Shown piece by piece: positions 18,819-28,073 of a stretch of 64,000 nucleotides of DNA. This DNA is from Streptomyces leeuwenhoekii (GTDB lineage: Bacteria; Actinomycetota; Actinomycetes; Streptomycetales; Streptomycetaceae), in assembly GCF_001013905.1 (NCBI RefSeq), contig NZ_LN831790.1:248001-312000 (forward strand), in the 5' to 3' direction. Position 1 is the first letter of the stretch. Every line of letters begins with the position of its first letter. Below the pieces are notes generated by a model. It ran no database searches and was not told where the DNA came from. It saw only the letters and a list, made by a program, of their open reading frames with translations. The position numbers and the translations under genes are program-made.

Positions 18819-19983
18819 ATGCGGACGGGGGAGCCGGGCCAGGACGGGTGGCCGTGGCGCGAGCGGCCGGCCCGGCGGCGTGCGGCCGGGGCGCTGATGG
18901 GCGGGGCGGCGGGGGTGGCCGTACTGGGGGTGGTGTTCGTCGTGCTGCCGGGTGTCGTGGTCGACCACGACCTGGCAGGGGCGAGCGTCGCCGCGCAGGA
19001 ACGGCTGAAGGCGGTGAACGATGTCCGCACCACGCTGCTCCAGGTGCTCGGCGGCCTGGTGGTGCTCACCGGCGCGTACGCCGCCTGGCGGCAGTTGCGG
19101 GTCAGCCAGGAGGGCCTGCGCCTCACCCAGGAGGGATACATCACCGACCGCTTCAGCCGGGCGGTCGACCAGCTCGGCAGCGACAACCCGGATGTGCGTA
19201 TCGGCGGCTTCCACGCTCTGCTGCGCATCGCGGAGCACTCGCCGCGCGACCGTGAGGCCGTCATCTCCATCCAGGCCGCGTATCTGCGTACGCACCTGCC
19301 CTGGCCGCCCGCCGGGCCGGAAGCGCCGGCGGCAAACGTGCCCATCAACGACGTCGCACCGCTGGAGGCCCGTGTCCCCGATGCCCAGGTGGCACTGACC
19401 GGCCTCGGCATGCTCTGCCGAACACCGCGAGCAGCGCTGGGTCAACCTCAGCGCCACCGATCTTCGCCGGGCGGACTGCGACGGGCTGGTTCTGCCCGAG
19501 GTCAACCTCGACCGTGCCTGCATGGAGGCCGCGGGCTTCTACCACGCCAACCTGACCCAGGCGTCCCTCGTCTCCGTCAATCTGCGGTACGCCGACTTCA
19601 AGACCGCGATCCTTCGCCGGGCCCGCTGCGTCCTGGCCGATCTGCGGGGCGCGCGGCTGGTCGTGGCCGATCTGCGGGACACCGACTTCACGGAGGCCGA
19701 CCTGCGCGAGGCGAACCTGCGCAAGGCCGACGCCAGGGGTGCCGTGTTCCGCCGTGCCGACCTGCGCCTGGCCGACGTGCGGGGCGCCGACTTCAGCACG
19801 GCCGACCTCGCCCAGGCACGCCTGACCGGCGCCCTGGCCAGCGACCGCACGCGCTGGCCGGCCGGTTTCGATCCCTCGTCCATGGGTGTCGTCGACACCG
19901 AGGACCCCGGCCCCGAACCCCCGCCCCTGCTGCAGCCGCCGGGGATAACGACCCAGCACCCGCCGCTGCGCTCCCTGCCGTGA
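18819..19983 (+). pseudogene. Membrane-anchored pentapeptide-repeat protein, frameshifted
   Basis: The first part encodes two transmembrane helices (about residues 25-50 and 70-90), then a conserved LTQEGYITDRFSRAVDQLG segment typical of actinobacterial pentapeptide-repeat proteins. Near 19425-19432 the frame breaks: the sequence continues one base out of phase as EQRWVNLSATDLRRADCDGL, followed by at least fifteen A(D/N)LxX repeats that form a right-handed quadrilateral helix. Removing one base near the CACCGCGAG would restore a single protein of about 388 residues. Either the gene is inactive or the assembly has one extra base. Function of the intact family is unknown; the repeats usually mediate binding. 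Confidence 0.8.
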
Positions 19984-20148
19984 CCGAAGGCTCCGGTGAG
20001 GACCTGACCGCGGTGCCTGCGGTGCCGCGGCACTCGCCGCCGGCGGACGAGGGCCCGGACGCCGCGTACGGCGCCCGTGCCGGGGTGCCGGTTCCGGTCG
20101 GCAGCGGTGACGATCCGCGCGGTGCCGCGGCGAACGGGGTGATCTGAC

Positions 20149-21345
20149 ATGACGGTGCGGCCGGACACCGGCAAGCGGCCGGTGTCGGCGCTGGTGGCCC
20201 TCGCGGTCGCGGCGTTCTGTTACGTCTCGGTGGAGACCGTGCCGGTGGGCCTGCTGTCGGTGATGTCCTCGGACCTGGGTGTGCCCTCCTCCCGGATCGG
20301 TCTGCTGGTGACCGGGTACGGGGCGGCGGTCGCGGTCGTCTCCTTGCCGCTGGCCCGGGTGGTGGCGTGGGCGCCGCGCCGCCCCCTGCTGCTGGGACTC
20401 CTCGCACTGCTGACGGTGGCGACCGCCGCATCGGCCCTGTCACCGGGATACGGGCTGCTGTTCGCCGCCCGTCTGGTGACCGCGCTCGGCCAGGCCGTCT
20501 TCTGGGCGGTCGTGGCTCCGGTCGCGGCCGGCATGTTCCCCGTGCGTGTGCGGGGGCGGGTGACCGCCGTGGTGTTCACCGGTGGTTCGCTCGGACCGAT
20601 GCTGGGCGTTCCCGCCGGGACCTGGCTGGGGCAGCAGGCCGGCTGGCGGGTGACGTTCCTCGCCCTGGCGGGACTGGGTCTGCTCGCATTCCTCGTCCTG
20701 GCCGTGGCGATGCCGGCGACTTTGGCGTATCGCGAGCACGCCGGACGGGGCACCTCGCCCGACGCCCGCCGGTACGTGCTGGTGCTCGCCACCACGGCGC
20801 TGTCGGTGGCGGGTTTCTTCGCCGTCTTCACCTACACCTCCGCGTTCGTCACCGCGGTCGCCGGCATGCCGGCCGTGCTGCTGGGTCCGTTGCTGGTCGC
20901 CCGGGGGCTGGCCGACTTCGGCGGCATCCCGGTCGGGGGCTTCCTGGCCGACTGGAACCAGCGGCTCGCCGTACTGCTCCCGGCCGTCCTGCTGACCGTC
21001 ACGCTGATCGGCATGTTCGCCCTCGGGACCAGCCCCGTGGCCGCCGGCACCACCCTCGTGCTCACCGGGCTCGCCATGGGTGCGCTGACTCCGGCGCTGC
21101 AGAACCGGGTCATGGAGTTCGCGCCCGGCAGCACGGACATGGCCTCGGCCGGGAACTCGGTCGCCTACGACGTCGGGATCGCCCTCGGCTCGTCGCTCGG
21201 CAGCCTCGCCCTCACCCATGCCAGGCCCCGCAGCACCGCCCTGGTGGGTGCCGTCCTGGCCGCCTGCGCCGTGCTGACCGCCCTGCGGCCGCCCGAGCCG
21301 CACCGGCCGCGCACCGGGCTCGCCGAGGACGACGTGCAGGGGTGA
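20149..21345 (+). CDS. MFS transporter (AraJ-like efflux)
   Basis: This 398-residue, twelve-helix MFS exporter has VETVPVGLLSVMSSDL in helix 1, the LARVVAWAPRR A-like motif and the antiporter-type GGSLGPMLGVPAGTWLGQQ stretch in helix 5. It resembles the transporter at 17354 but is not close enough to suggest recent duplication. It starts 165 bp after the pentapeptide-repeat gene and may share its transcript. Substrate unknown. Confidence 0.87.
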   Translation: MTVRPDTGKRPVSALVALAVAAFCYVSVETVPVGLLSVMSSDLGVPSSRIGLLVTGYGAAVAVVSLPLARVVAWAPRRPLLLGLLALLTVATAASALSPGYGLLFAARLVTALGQAVFWAVVAPVAAGMFPVRVRGRVTAVVFTGGSLGPMLGVPAGTWLGQQAGWRVTFLALAGLGLLAFLVLAVAMPATLAYREHAGRGTSPDARRYVLVLATTALSVAGFFAVFTYTSAFVTAVAGMPAVLLGPLLVARGLADFGGIPVGGFLADWNQRLAVLLPAVLLTVTLIGMFALGTSPVAAGTTLVLTGLAMGALTPALQNRVMEFAPGSTDMASAGNSVAYDVGIALGSSLGSLALTHARPRSTALVGAVLAACAVLTALRPPEPHRPRTGLAEDDVQG

Positions 21346-21514
21346 GGCCGGAGCAGGGGATCGAGGGCGGGGGTGGTCCCGAGGGCGTCACCGAAGCGGC
21401 TGATCCGGGGGGGGCGGGCGGTGCCGGTGACGGTGACGGTGACGCACCCTCTTCCCGGTCCCGGGGGCCCGGCCTGAGCGCGCGGTCCCGGCCGGGCCGC
21501 AGGGCGCCTGTCGG

Positions 21515-21994
21515 TCAGTTCGACATGCCGGCGAACATGCCGGGCTGGTACGAGCCGCCCGGGTTGTGCACGATCACGTTCATCCGGGTGGCCGCGTTGA
21601 TCAGGGCGACCAGGCAGACCAGTGCCCCGACCTGGTCGTCGTCGTAGTGCTCGCGCACCTCGGCCCAGGTCTCGTCGGACACGCCGTGGTCGCCGAGCCG
21701 GGTGCCCTCCTCGGCGAGCGCCAGCGCGGCCCGCTCGGCCTCGGTGAACACGGTGCTGTGGCGCCAGGCGGCGACCAGGTTGAGCCGGAGCGCGGTTTCA
21801 CCGGCGGCCGCCGCCTCCTTGGTGTGGACGTCGACACAGAAACCGCAGCCGTTGATCTGGCCGACCCGCAGTTCCACCAGCTCCCGCAGGGTCTTCGGCA
21901 ACGGCGACTGTTCCAGGACGGATGAGACGTTGTAGAACCGCTTGGCGATCTTCGCGGCGGTCGGGCTGTCGAACAGGTTGAACCGAGGTTCCAT
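21515..21994 (-). CDS. AhpD-like carboxymuconolactone decarboxylase family protein
   Basis: The 159-residue all-helical protein carries the alkylhydroperoxidase D motif CGFCVDVHTKEA with the CxxC pair and following His, expected to reduce peroxides through a thiol relay or act on hydroperoxide-like substrates. It is divergent from an ECF41 sigma factor (start 22191). Genes of the carboxymuconolactone decarboxylase, oxidoreductase or epimerase type are the known partners and targets of ECF41 sigma factors, so control by that neighbour is likely. Confidence 0.9.
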   Translation of the reverse strand: MEPRFNLFDSPTAAKIAKRFYNVSSVLEQSPLPKTLRELVELRVGQINGCGFCVDVHTKEAAAAGETALRLNLVAAWRHSTVFTEAERAALALAEEGTRLGDHGVSDETWAEVREHYDDDQVGALVCLVALINAATRMNVIVHNPGGSYQPGMFAGMSN

Positions 21995-22121
21995 GACGTG
22001 GCCTCACTCGTTGGGGTGCGTGCCGCGCGGGCCGTCCGCACGGCGTCGTGACGGCATGGAGATGCCGCCGCCGCGATCCCTGTGACAGCGGACCCGTGTG
22101 ACGTGCGCCACCTGCCGGGAG

Positions 22122-22148
22122 TGTCACGCGGCGGTGGGGAGCGGCGTC
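22122..22148 (+). promoter_or_regulatory. Candidate ECF41-type promoter before the sigma gene
   Basis: TGTCACG at 22122-22128, 16 bases, then CGTC at 22145-22148 matches the published ECF41 consensus (TGTCACA, about 16 bases, CGTC) with one mismatch. It lies 43 bases upstream of the ATG and suggests autoregulation. Confidence 0.55.
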
Positions 22149-22190
22149 TTGTGTGTGTCACGGTCGGCGTCGAAGAGGCAGGAGTCAGGC

Positions 22191-23126
22191 ATGGGCGAGC
22201 GCAGCGCGCCAACGAAAGGCACCGGCGGGCCGCTCGCTCGGGGCAGCCGCACGGACTCCGCCACCGAGGCGTTCGTGACCCACCGCAACCTGCTGTTCAC
22301 CGTCGCCTACGAGATGCTCGGCTCCGCCGCCGACGCGGAGGACGTGCTGCAGGAGACCTGGATGCGATGGGCGGGCGTCGCTCCCGGCACCGTGCACGAT
22401 CAGCGCGCCTACCTCGTCCGGATCACCACCCGCCAGGCGCTCGGCCGGCTGCGCGCACTCCGTCGGCGCAAGGAGTCCTACGTCGGCCCCTGGCTGCCCG
22501 AGCCGCTGCTCACCATGCCGGACGTGGCCGAGGACGTCGAGCTGGCCGACAGCGTTTCGATGGCGATGCTGCTGGTGCTGGAGACGCTCGCGCCGACCGA
22601 GCGGGCGGTGTTCGTCCTGCGCGAGGTGTTCGGCCTGGAGTACGGCGAGATCGCGGAGGCCGTCGGCAAGAGCCCGGCCGCGGTCCGTCAGATCGCGCAC
22701 CGGGCGCGGGCACACGTCGCGGCGCGTCGACCGCGCGGGGTCGTCTCTCCGGCAGAGGCCCGGGACGCGCTCGCAGCGTTCCGGCGGGCGATCGAGACGG
22801 GCGATCTGCAGAGCCTGCTCGACATCCTCGCGCCGGATGCCGTCCTTTTGGGGGACGGCGGCGGAGTCGTGCAGGCCGTGCTGGATCCCGTCACAGGGGC
22901 CGGTCCGGTGGCCGAGCTGGTCGCCGGGCTGGGCAGGTTCGGCGCCGCGGCATCACTGCAGCCGGCACAGGTCAACGGCTGGCCGGCGCTCATCCTCCGG
23001 CTCGACGGCCGGATCGACACCGTCATGGCGGTGCGCGTCGCCGACGGGCTCATCACCGGGCTCTACGCCGTGCGCAACCCCGAGAAGCTCACACGTGTCG
23101 AGCGGCCGACGCCCCTGCGCCGCTGA
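22191..23126 (+). CDS. ECF41-group RNA polymerase sigma factor (SigJ-like) with C-terminal SnoaL domain
   Basis: The 311-residue sigma factor has region 2 (FVTHRNLLFTVAYEMLGSAADAEDVLQETW), region 4 (LAPTERAVFVLREVFGLEYGEIAEAVG) and an NTF2/SnoaL-like tail of about 110 residues. Three ECF41 hallmarks are present: WLPEP in the linker, DGGGV in the tail and NPEKL close to the end. In this group the fused tail replaces an anti-sigma factor and controls activity. The ATG at 22191 follows AGGCAGGAG and was preferred to upstream in-frame starts. Its probable target is the divergent AhpD-like gene. Confidence 0.9.
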   Translation: MGERSAPTKGTGGPLARGSRTDSATEAFVTHRNLLFTVAYEMLGSAADAEDVLQETWMRWAGVAPGTVHDQRAYLVRITTRQALGRLRALRRRKESYVGPWLPEPLLTMPDVAEDVELADSVSMAMLLVLETLAPTERAVFVLREVFGLEYGEIAEAVGKSPAAVRQIAHRARAHVAARRPRGVVSPAEARDALAAFRRAIETGDLQSLLDILAPDAVLLGDGGGVVQAVLDPVTGAGPVAELVAGLGRFGAAASLQPAQVNGWPALILRLDGRIDTVMAVRVADGLITGLYAVRNPEKLTRVERPTPLRR

Positions 23127-23308
23127 TCGGTGTGCGGCTCCCCCATCACCGCTCGCCGGCGCATCGCCACCCTCCTCGCGCGTCCCGACCGGTCCGGGAC
23201 GGCAGACGTTCTCGGCCCGGGGCGGCAGCCATCGAGGGCCCCACGGGAAACTGGGTCCTCGTGGCGTCCTGTGCGGCCGCGAGGCATCCCCGACGCGGAG
23301 GAACGTGT

Positions 23309-23971
23309 GTGAGTGACGGAATCGCCTGGATAGGCGCCCACAGCGCCACCGGCAGGTCAGCCGCCCTGCCCGGCATGCTCGGAGGGGTGTCGCTGACCTG
23401 CGCCCGCGGCGTCGACGCGGACGAGTTCCTCCTCGCGCTGGGCGCCGACCCCGAGGAACTCGCCGGCCGTACCCCCTGCGAGGACCTCGTCGTACCGGCG
23501 AGGCGACGAGGCGGGCGGTCGCCTCACATGAATCGCGCGATGTACGGGGCGTGCGGCGACTGGGTGTACGTGCTGGAGGGCTGGGGCATGGCGACGTGGG
23601 CCACCGGCTACCGGGCGGTGGAGTCGATGCGGCCCGCACCGGACGAGGAGATCGTCTGCGTGACGATGAACGCGTGGCACCCGCCGCCGAGGATCATCCA
23701 TGCGCCGGGTGACGGGCGCGTCCGGCAGGCGGAGTTCGGGGAGGACACCGGGGGGACTCGGCCCTGGACGCGGCGCTCCACGCGGCCGGCGCGGTGTTTT
23801 CCGCCCGTCGGGGAGGTGGACGAAGCCGCCGTGGTGGCGTACTACGAGGAGCACGGGCCCCGCCTGCCCGTGGCGGTGTTCACAGCCGCCGGCGCCTACT
23901 GCGGTCTGTCCGTCGGTCAGGAAGCCGTCCAGGCCGGTGATCTGCCCGCGGTCCCGCTGCCCATGGTCTGA
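23309..23971 (+). CDS. DUF6461-like protein
   Basis: A 220-residue soluble protein starting at GTG 23309 after GGAGGA. The order of conserved pieces (VSLTCARGVDADEFLLALGAD, then GDWVYVLEGWGMATW, then a helical EEHGPRLPVAVF end) resembles the actinobacterial DUF6461 family, whose function is unknown. It lies 180 bp behind the sigma factor gene on the same strand and converges on the STAND NTPase gene. The family match is by eye and moderate. Confidence 0.65.
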   Translation: MSDGIAWIGAHSATGRSAALPGMLGGVSLTCARGVDADEFLLALGADPEELAGRTPCEDLVVPARRRGGRSPHMNRAMYGACGDWVYVLEGWGMATWATGYRAVESMRPAPDEEIVCVTMNAWHPPPRIIHAPGDGRVRQAEFGEDTGGTRPWTRRSTRPARCFPPVGEVDEAAVVAYYEEHGPRLPVAVFTAAGAYCGLSVGQEAVQAGDLPAVPLPMV

Positions 23972-24043
23972 CCGCCGCCGACGACGGGGGGCGGGGCGGC
24001 GGACGGGCGGGGTGAGCAGCCGTCCTCGCGCGACGGGAACCCC

Positions 24044-27000
24044 TCACGTGCGCCTGTCATCATCAGGGTTTTCGCGGAGCCGGTGGCGCAGCCGGGAGGC
24101 TTCCTGGTGCCGGCCGGCGTGGTCGAGGAGGCCGGCCTTCACGACGGCGGCTGCGCGCAGGTCGTCCTGGACGTCCTCCGACGCGGAAGCGAGCCGGGTG
24201 AAGGTCGTGATCGCCTCGTCGATGGCCGTCGTCGCCCGCTCGACGTCGGTGCCCGCGGCAGCGCGGATCGCCGCGAACACGTACTGGGCCCGGGCGTGCG
24301 ACAGGACGTCGCCGGCCCGCGCGGCGAGCGCGCCCAGGGCCGTGACGGCCTCCTCGCTGTGCGCCAGCGCGTCGTCGCCGCGGCCCAGCGCCTGCTCCAG
24401 GGGGGCCAGGCCGGCAAGGAGCACCGCCCGCTGACGGAGCAGGCTGGAGAACATGGCGGGGCTCGGGGACGGGATGCGTCCGTCCCGGATCGCGGCCAGG
24501 AGACGTTCCCCGGTGGTCGCCTGCTCCTGGTACAGGGCGACGGCCTCCTCGAGCCGGCCCGCCTCGACCAGGGACGCCGTCCTGCGAGCGAGCAGCTCGG
24601 TCGCCAGCTCCACGCTCTGCTCGGGGAGCAGGGACACGGCCGGGATGCCGCGTTCCCGGGCGGCGCGCAGCAGGGGGTGGCCAGGTCCCGGCGGGGGCGG
24701 GGGCGGGGGTTTCCGGGGCGGTTCCCCCCGGGCGTCGCTGATGCGCCACCAGCGCTGGGCGTCGGTGAGCCGGCCGTGCCGCATCCGGTGATCGGCCAGA
24801 GAGCGCATGGCCTCGGCGTGTCCGGCCTCGGCGGCACGCTCGAAGGCCGTCTCGGCCTCGGCCGGACGGCCCTGCTCCGCCATCAGCAGGCCCAGCCGGT
24901 GGTCGCCGTCGGGATCGCCGGCCTGTGCGGCGGTGCGGAACCAGTGTTCGGCCGCCGGGAGGTCTCCGTCGTCCCACAGGGCCGCGCCCAGTGACACCAT
25001 GGCGTTCGTCGCGCCCGCCTCGGCGCCCCGGCGGAACCAGTGCCGTGCCGTCTCCCGGTCCTCCAGTTCCCAGTGCAGGACGCCCAGGTCGTGGCAGCCG
25101 ACGGTGGCACCGGCGGTGACGGCCCGGGTCCACCACGTCTTCGCCTGCGCCGTCCGCCCCAGTTCCCGGTACAGATGGCCGAGGTTGTACATCGCCTCGG
25201 GCAGTCCCGCCTCGGCCGCGCGGAGGTAGAGCTCCTCCGCCTCGGCGGGCCGGCCGGCCTTCACCCACCGCACCCCCTCGTTGAAGGCGTTCACCGCCTC
25301 GTCGGACGTGGCGTGCGTGTGCGCGGGGCCGGCGGCGTCCAGGGTCTGCAGGTTGCTCCTGGCGGCGCTCAACGCGGACTCGTAGCCGTCGTCGACGAGC
25401 ACCAGCCGCTCATAGAGCCCGACCGCCTCGCGCAGGGATGCCGCCGCCTCCTCCCTGTCGACGTGCGCGAGTACCGCTCCGTGACTGGCCAGCGCGTGCG
25501 CCAGAACGCCTCCGTGCGCGACGCGGTCGGCCCGGAACAGCTTTCTGGCCAGCCGTACGGCTTCCTCGGCCGCGGTGACCGCCTCGTCGTCCCGGCCGGT
25601 GTCGGAGAGCCGGCCCGCGTAGTTCAGCAGGGACAGGGCGAGGTCGGCGGTGTGGGCCCGCGGGTTCAGCGCGACCAGATCGCGGCGGATCCGCACCGCC
25701 TCCTCGGCGAACCGCAGCGCCTCGGCGCCGTGCCGGAGCCGGAAGTGCGCGGTGCCGAGGTTGGTCAGCGCCCGCGCCAGACCGGGCAGGTGCGCCTGCG
25801 GGGCGGCGCCCGCCAGTTCCCGGTAGAGGGCCACGCTGTCGTCGAAGGCGTTCAGCGCGGCCCGGTCCTGGCCGACCGCCAGCAGCCGGGTGCCCAGTCC
25901 GTTGAGCGCGAAGGCGAAACGCGGCGGATCGGCCCAGCCGGTCCCCGCCAGTGTGCGGTGGATCTCGACGGACTCCCGGGCGGCTTCCAGGGCCGCGGTG
26001 CGCTGTCCGGTGTTCTGCAACTGGTTCCCGTAGTTGGCCAGGGCCAGGGCCAGAGAGGGAAGGCACTCCTGCCGGCCCTCGAGCACCGATGCGCGCAGCA
26101 GTTCGGTGGCCCGCCGGGTGAAGCCCACCGCCTCTTTGTGCCGTCCCAGGTCCGACAGGTAGCCGCCGATGTCCATCGTGCACAGCGCGACCTCCCTCGC
26201 GTACGTCCGCGGGTCGAGCTCGTGGAGGCGGTGCAGGGCGGCGAGCGCCTGGTGGTTGGCACGGATCGCCTCGTCCTTGCGCCCGGAGTAGGCCAGGCGC
26301 ACGCCGAGCCGGGAGTACCAGGACGCGGCGTCCTGCAGCCGGGTCGTGTCGTCCACCCGTTCCCGGACGAGCCGGTCGGTCACCGCGGCTGTGCCGACGT
26401 CCAGTTCGACCTGGCGTCCCTCGGGCAGGCGCATCTCGATGCCGAGCAGGACGTCGCTGTCGACGTAGGTGGCCTCGCTGAGCGCGACCAGGGCCGCGCT
26501 GCCCGCCTGGACGGCGATGTCCGGCCGTTCCCCGAGCAGCGCGCCCAGCTCCGCGCCCACGTGCGGCCAGCGGTCGGCGGCCGATGCGAGCACCGTGACG
26601 GTCCGGCCGGCGCAAGCCGGGACAGGTGCCTCCGGGTCGTCGATGCCGAGCAGGGCCCGGGGCACCGTGGCGGCCCAGGGGTCGGGGTCGTAGCCGGAGA
26701 CCTCGTGGCCCGGCATCAGCAGGGCGACGAAGTCCTCGGCCAGCCGGTCGGGATACAGCGGCTCCAGCACGTGGGCGCGATCCACGGGCGGATAGCAGAA
26801 CCGGTGGTCCGTCAGGACTCTGTCGGCGGGCGCCAGTCCGAGACGGTCGAGCCGTGCGAGACCACCGTCGTAGGGGACCGCGCCGCCGAGAACCGCGACG
26901 AACACCGCGCGTGCCATCACGGTCGGCGAGGTGTCGAACTCCTCCCCCTGCAGCCGCGAGCCGTACAGCCGGCGCCACCCCATGCGCTCACGGTCCAGCA

Positions 27001-28000
27001 GGTACGCGGCGATGCCCTCGACACTGTCCGGCATCGCACTGCCGGGATACCGGGCGGTGAGCGCGGCGACCAGGGCGGCCATGTGCAGTGTCAGCACCTG
27101 GCCGTAGGCACGGCCGTCGAGGGCTGCCGCGGTCCCGGTGACCGGGCCGTCCACCCCGAGCACCGCGGCGAACCGGTCGCGGGCGGTGGTGAACGCCCGC
27201 TCGCGGTCCGGCACGCTGTCGGCGAACCGGCCCAGCGGCAGATCCGTCACCGCCGCGCCGGCCAGCCTCAGCTCTCCCCGCAGCGCGGCCCACCACTGCA
27301 CGGTCCGGCCGATCAGCAGCACCCGCACGGCCGGGCCGTGCAGCCGCGGATCACGCAGCAACTCCACCAGTTCCGGGTGTGCCCAGCGGTCGGCGTAGTC
27401 GACGACCACCAGCAGCCCGCGGGTCCCGGCACTGCCCGGTTCCTCGCCGGGGCGCTCGGCGGTGGCGTGGTGACGGGCCTGCACCACCTCCCATCCGGCC
27501 GCGGCCGACAACTCGGCGAACCGCGCCGCCAGCCGTGTTTTCCCCTCCCCGCCGGGGCCGTGGAGCAGGAGAGCGGACAGCGCGGCGGTGTCGGTGTCGC
27601 GCCAGTCGGCCAGGGCGGCCAGTTCCTCCTCCCGGCCGCTGAACGGGACGATCTGGCTGCGCGCGTCGAGCAGCCGGCTCGGCTGGTCGGCGAACCGGGC
27701 GGCGTCCACCACCGGTGTGAACGAGAACCGTTCGAGCCGGTACGCCGGCGCCGTGCCGGTGATGACGTCCCCGATGACCACACCGGAGATGCCGATACCG
27801 CCGGCGGCGGCATGCACGGGTCCCGTCCCGGACACCCTGACGGAAGCGCTGCGGGTGCCGTCGGTGCCCGGTTCGGGCCCGCCGTACCCGGTCACCGCCG
27901 TGCCCCCGGACTCGGCCGTGGCCTCCGCGGAGTCGTGCACCGTGGCCTCTGCGGCGCCCTTCGCCTTCCGGCCCCACCACCGCCTGCCCGCCGCGGTCAT
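24044..28000 (-). CDS. STAND-type NTPase with TPR and Sel1 repeats and an N-terminal glycine-rich tag
   Basis: The 1318-residue protein starts with a basic, disordered segment and a short tag, TGPVHAAAGGIGISGV (59-74), running into VIGDVITG. A signal-transduction ATPase follows: FSGREEEL at 120-127, Walker A GPGGEGKT at 148-155, Walker B LLVVVDYAD with Asp201, then a winged-helix-like region. TPR units fill about 580-900, Sel1-like repeats about 915-1090, a proline run is near 1100 and a final helical bundle follows. STAND proteins are molecular switches that oligomerise on ligand binding, often in immunity or regulation. No classical effector domain is visible. The ATG at 28000 is preferred; an ATG at 28102 would overlap the upstream gene. 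The upstream membrane protein bears the same tag, so the two probably work together. Confidence 0.85.
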   Translation of the reverse strand: MTAAGRRWWGRKAKGAAEATVHDSAEATAESGGTAVTGYGGPEPGTDGTRSASVRVSGTGPVHAAAGGIGISGVVIGDVITGTAPAYRLERFSFTPVVDAARFADQPSRLLDARSQIVPFSGREEELAALADWRDTDTAALSALLLHGPGGEGKTRLAARFAELSAAAGWEVVQARHHATAERPGEEPGSAGTRGLLVVVDYADRWAHPELVELLRDPRLHGPAVRVLLIGRTVQWWAALRGELRLAGAAVTDLPLGRFADSVPDRERAFTTARDRFAAVLGVDGPVTGTAAALDGRAYGQVLTLHMAALVAALTARYPGSAMPDSVEGIAAYLLDRERMGWRRLYGSRLQGEEFDTSPTVMARAVFVAVLGGAVPYDGGLARLDRLGLAPADRVLTDHRFCYPPVDRAHVLEPLYPDRLAEDFVALLMPGHEVSGYDPDPWAATVPRALLGIDDPEAPVPACAGRTVTVLASAADRWPHVGAELGALLGERPDIAVQAGSAALVALSEATYVDSDVLLGIEMRLPEGRQVELDVGTAAVTDRLVRERVDDTTRLQDAASWYSRLGVRLAYSGRKDEAIRANHQALAALHRLHELDPRTYAREVALCTMDIGGYLSDLGRHKEAVGFTRRATELLRASVLEGRQECLPSLALALANYGNQLQNTGQRTAALEAARESVEIHRTLAGTGWADPPRFAFALNGLGTRLLAVGQDRAALNAFDDSVALYRELAGAAPQAHLPGLARALTNLGTAHFRLRHGAEALRFAEEAVRIRRDLVALNPRAHTADLALSLLNYAGRLSDTGRDDEAVTAAEEAVRLARKLFRADRVAHGGVLAHALASHGAVLAHVDREEAAASLREAVGLYERLVLVDDGYESALSAARSNLQTLDAAGPAHTHATSDEAVNAFNEGVRWVKAGRPAEAEELYLRAAEAGLPEAMYNLGHLYRELGRTAQAKTWWTRAVTAGATVGCHDLGVLHWELEDRETARHWFRRGAEAGATNAMVSLGAALWDDGDLPAAEHWFRTAAQAGDPDGDHRLGLLMAEQGRPAEAETAFERAAEAGHAEAMRSLADHRMRHGRLTDAQRWWRISDARGEPPRKPPPPPPPGPGHPLLRAARERGIPAVSLLPEQSVELATELLARRTASLVEAGRLEEAVALYQEQATTGERLLAAIRDGRIPSPSPAMFSSLLRQRAVLLAGLAPLEQALGRGDDALAHSEEAVTALGALAARAGDVLSHARAQYVFAAIRAAAGTDVERATTAIDEAITTFTRLASASEDVQDDLRAAAVVKAGLLDHAGRHQEASRLRHRLRENPDDDRRT

Positions 28001-28073
28001 GCGGCACCCCCCTGTCTTCGGCGCCCGGCCTCCCGGCCGCCCCCTGTCGCCGGTGGCCCGCCGCCCCGGGCGG

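Noticed and set aside
22060..22090. TGTCACA on the minus strand as ECF41 promoter of the AhpD-like gene
   Set aside because: No CGTC at 16-17 bases; the nearest is 28 bases away.
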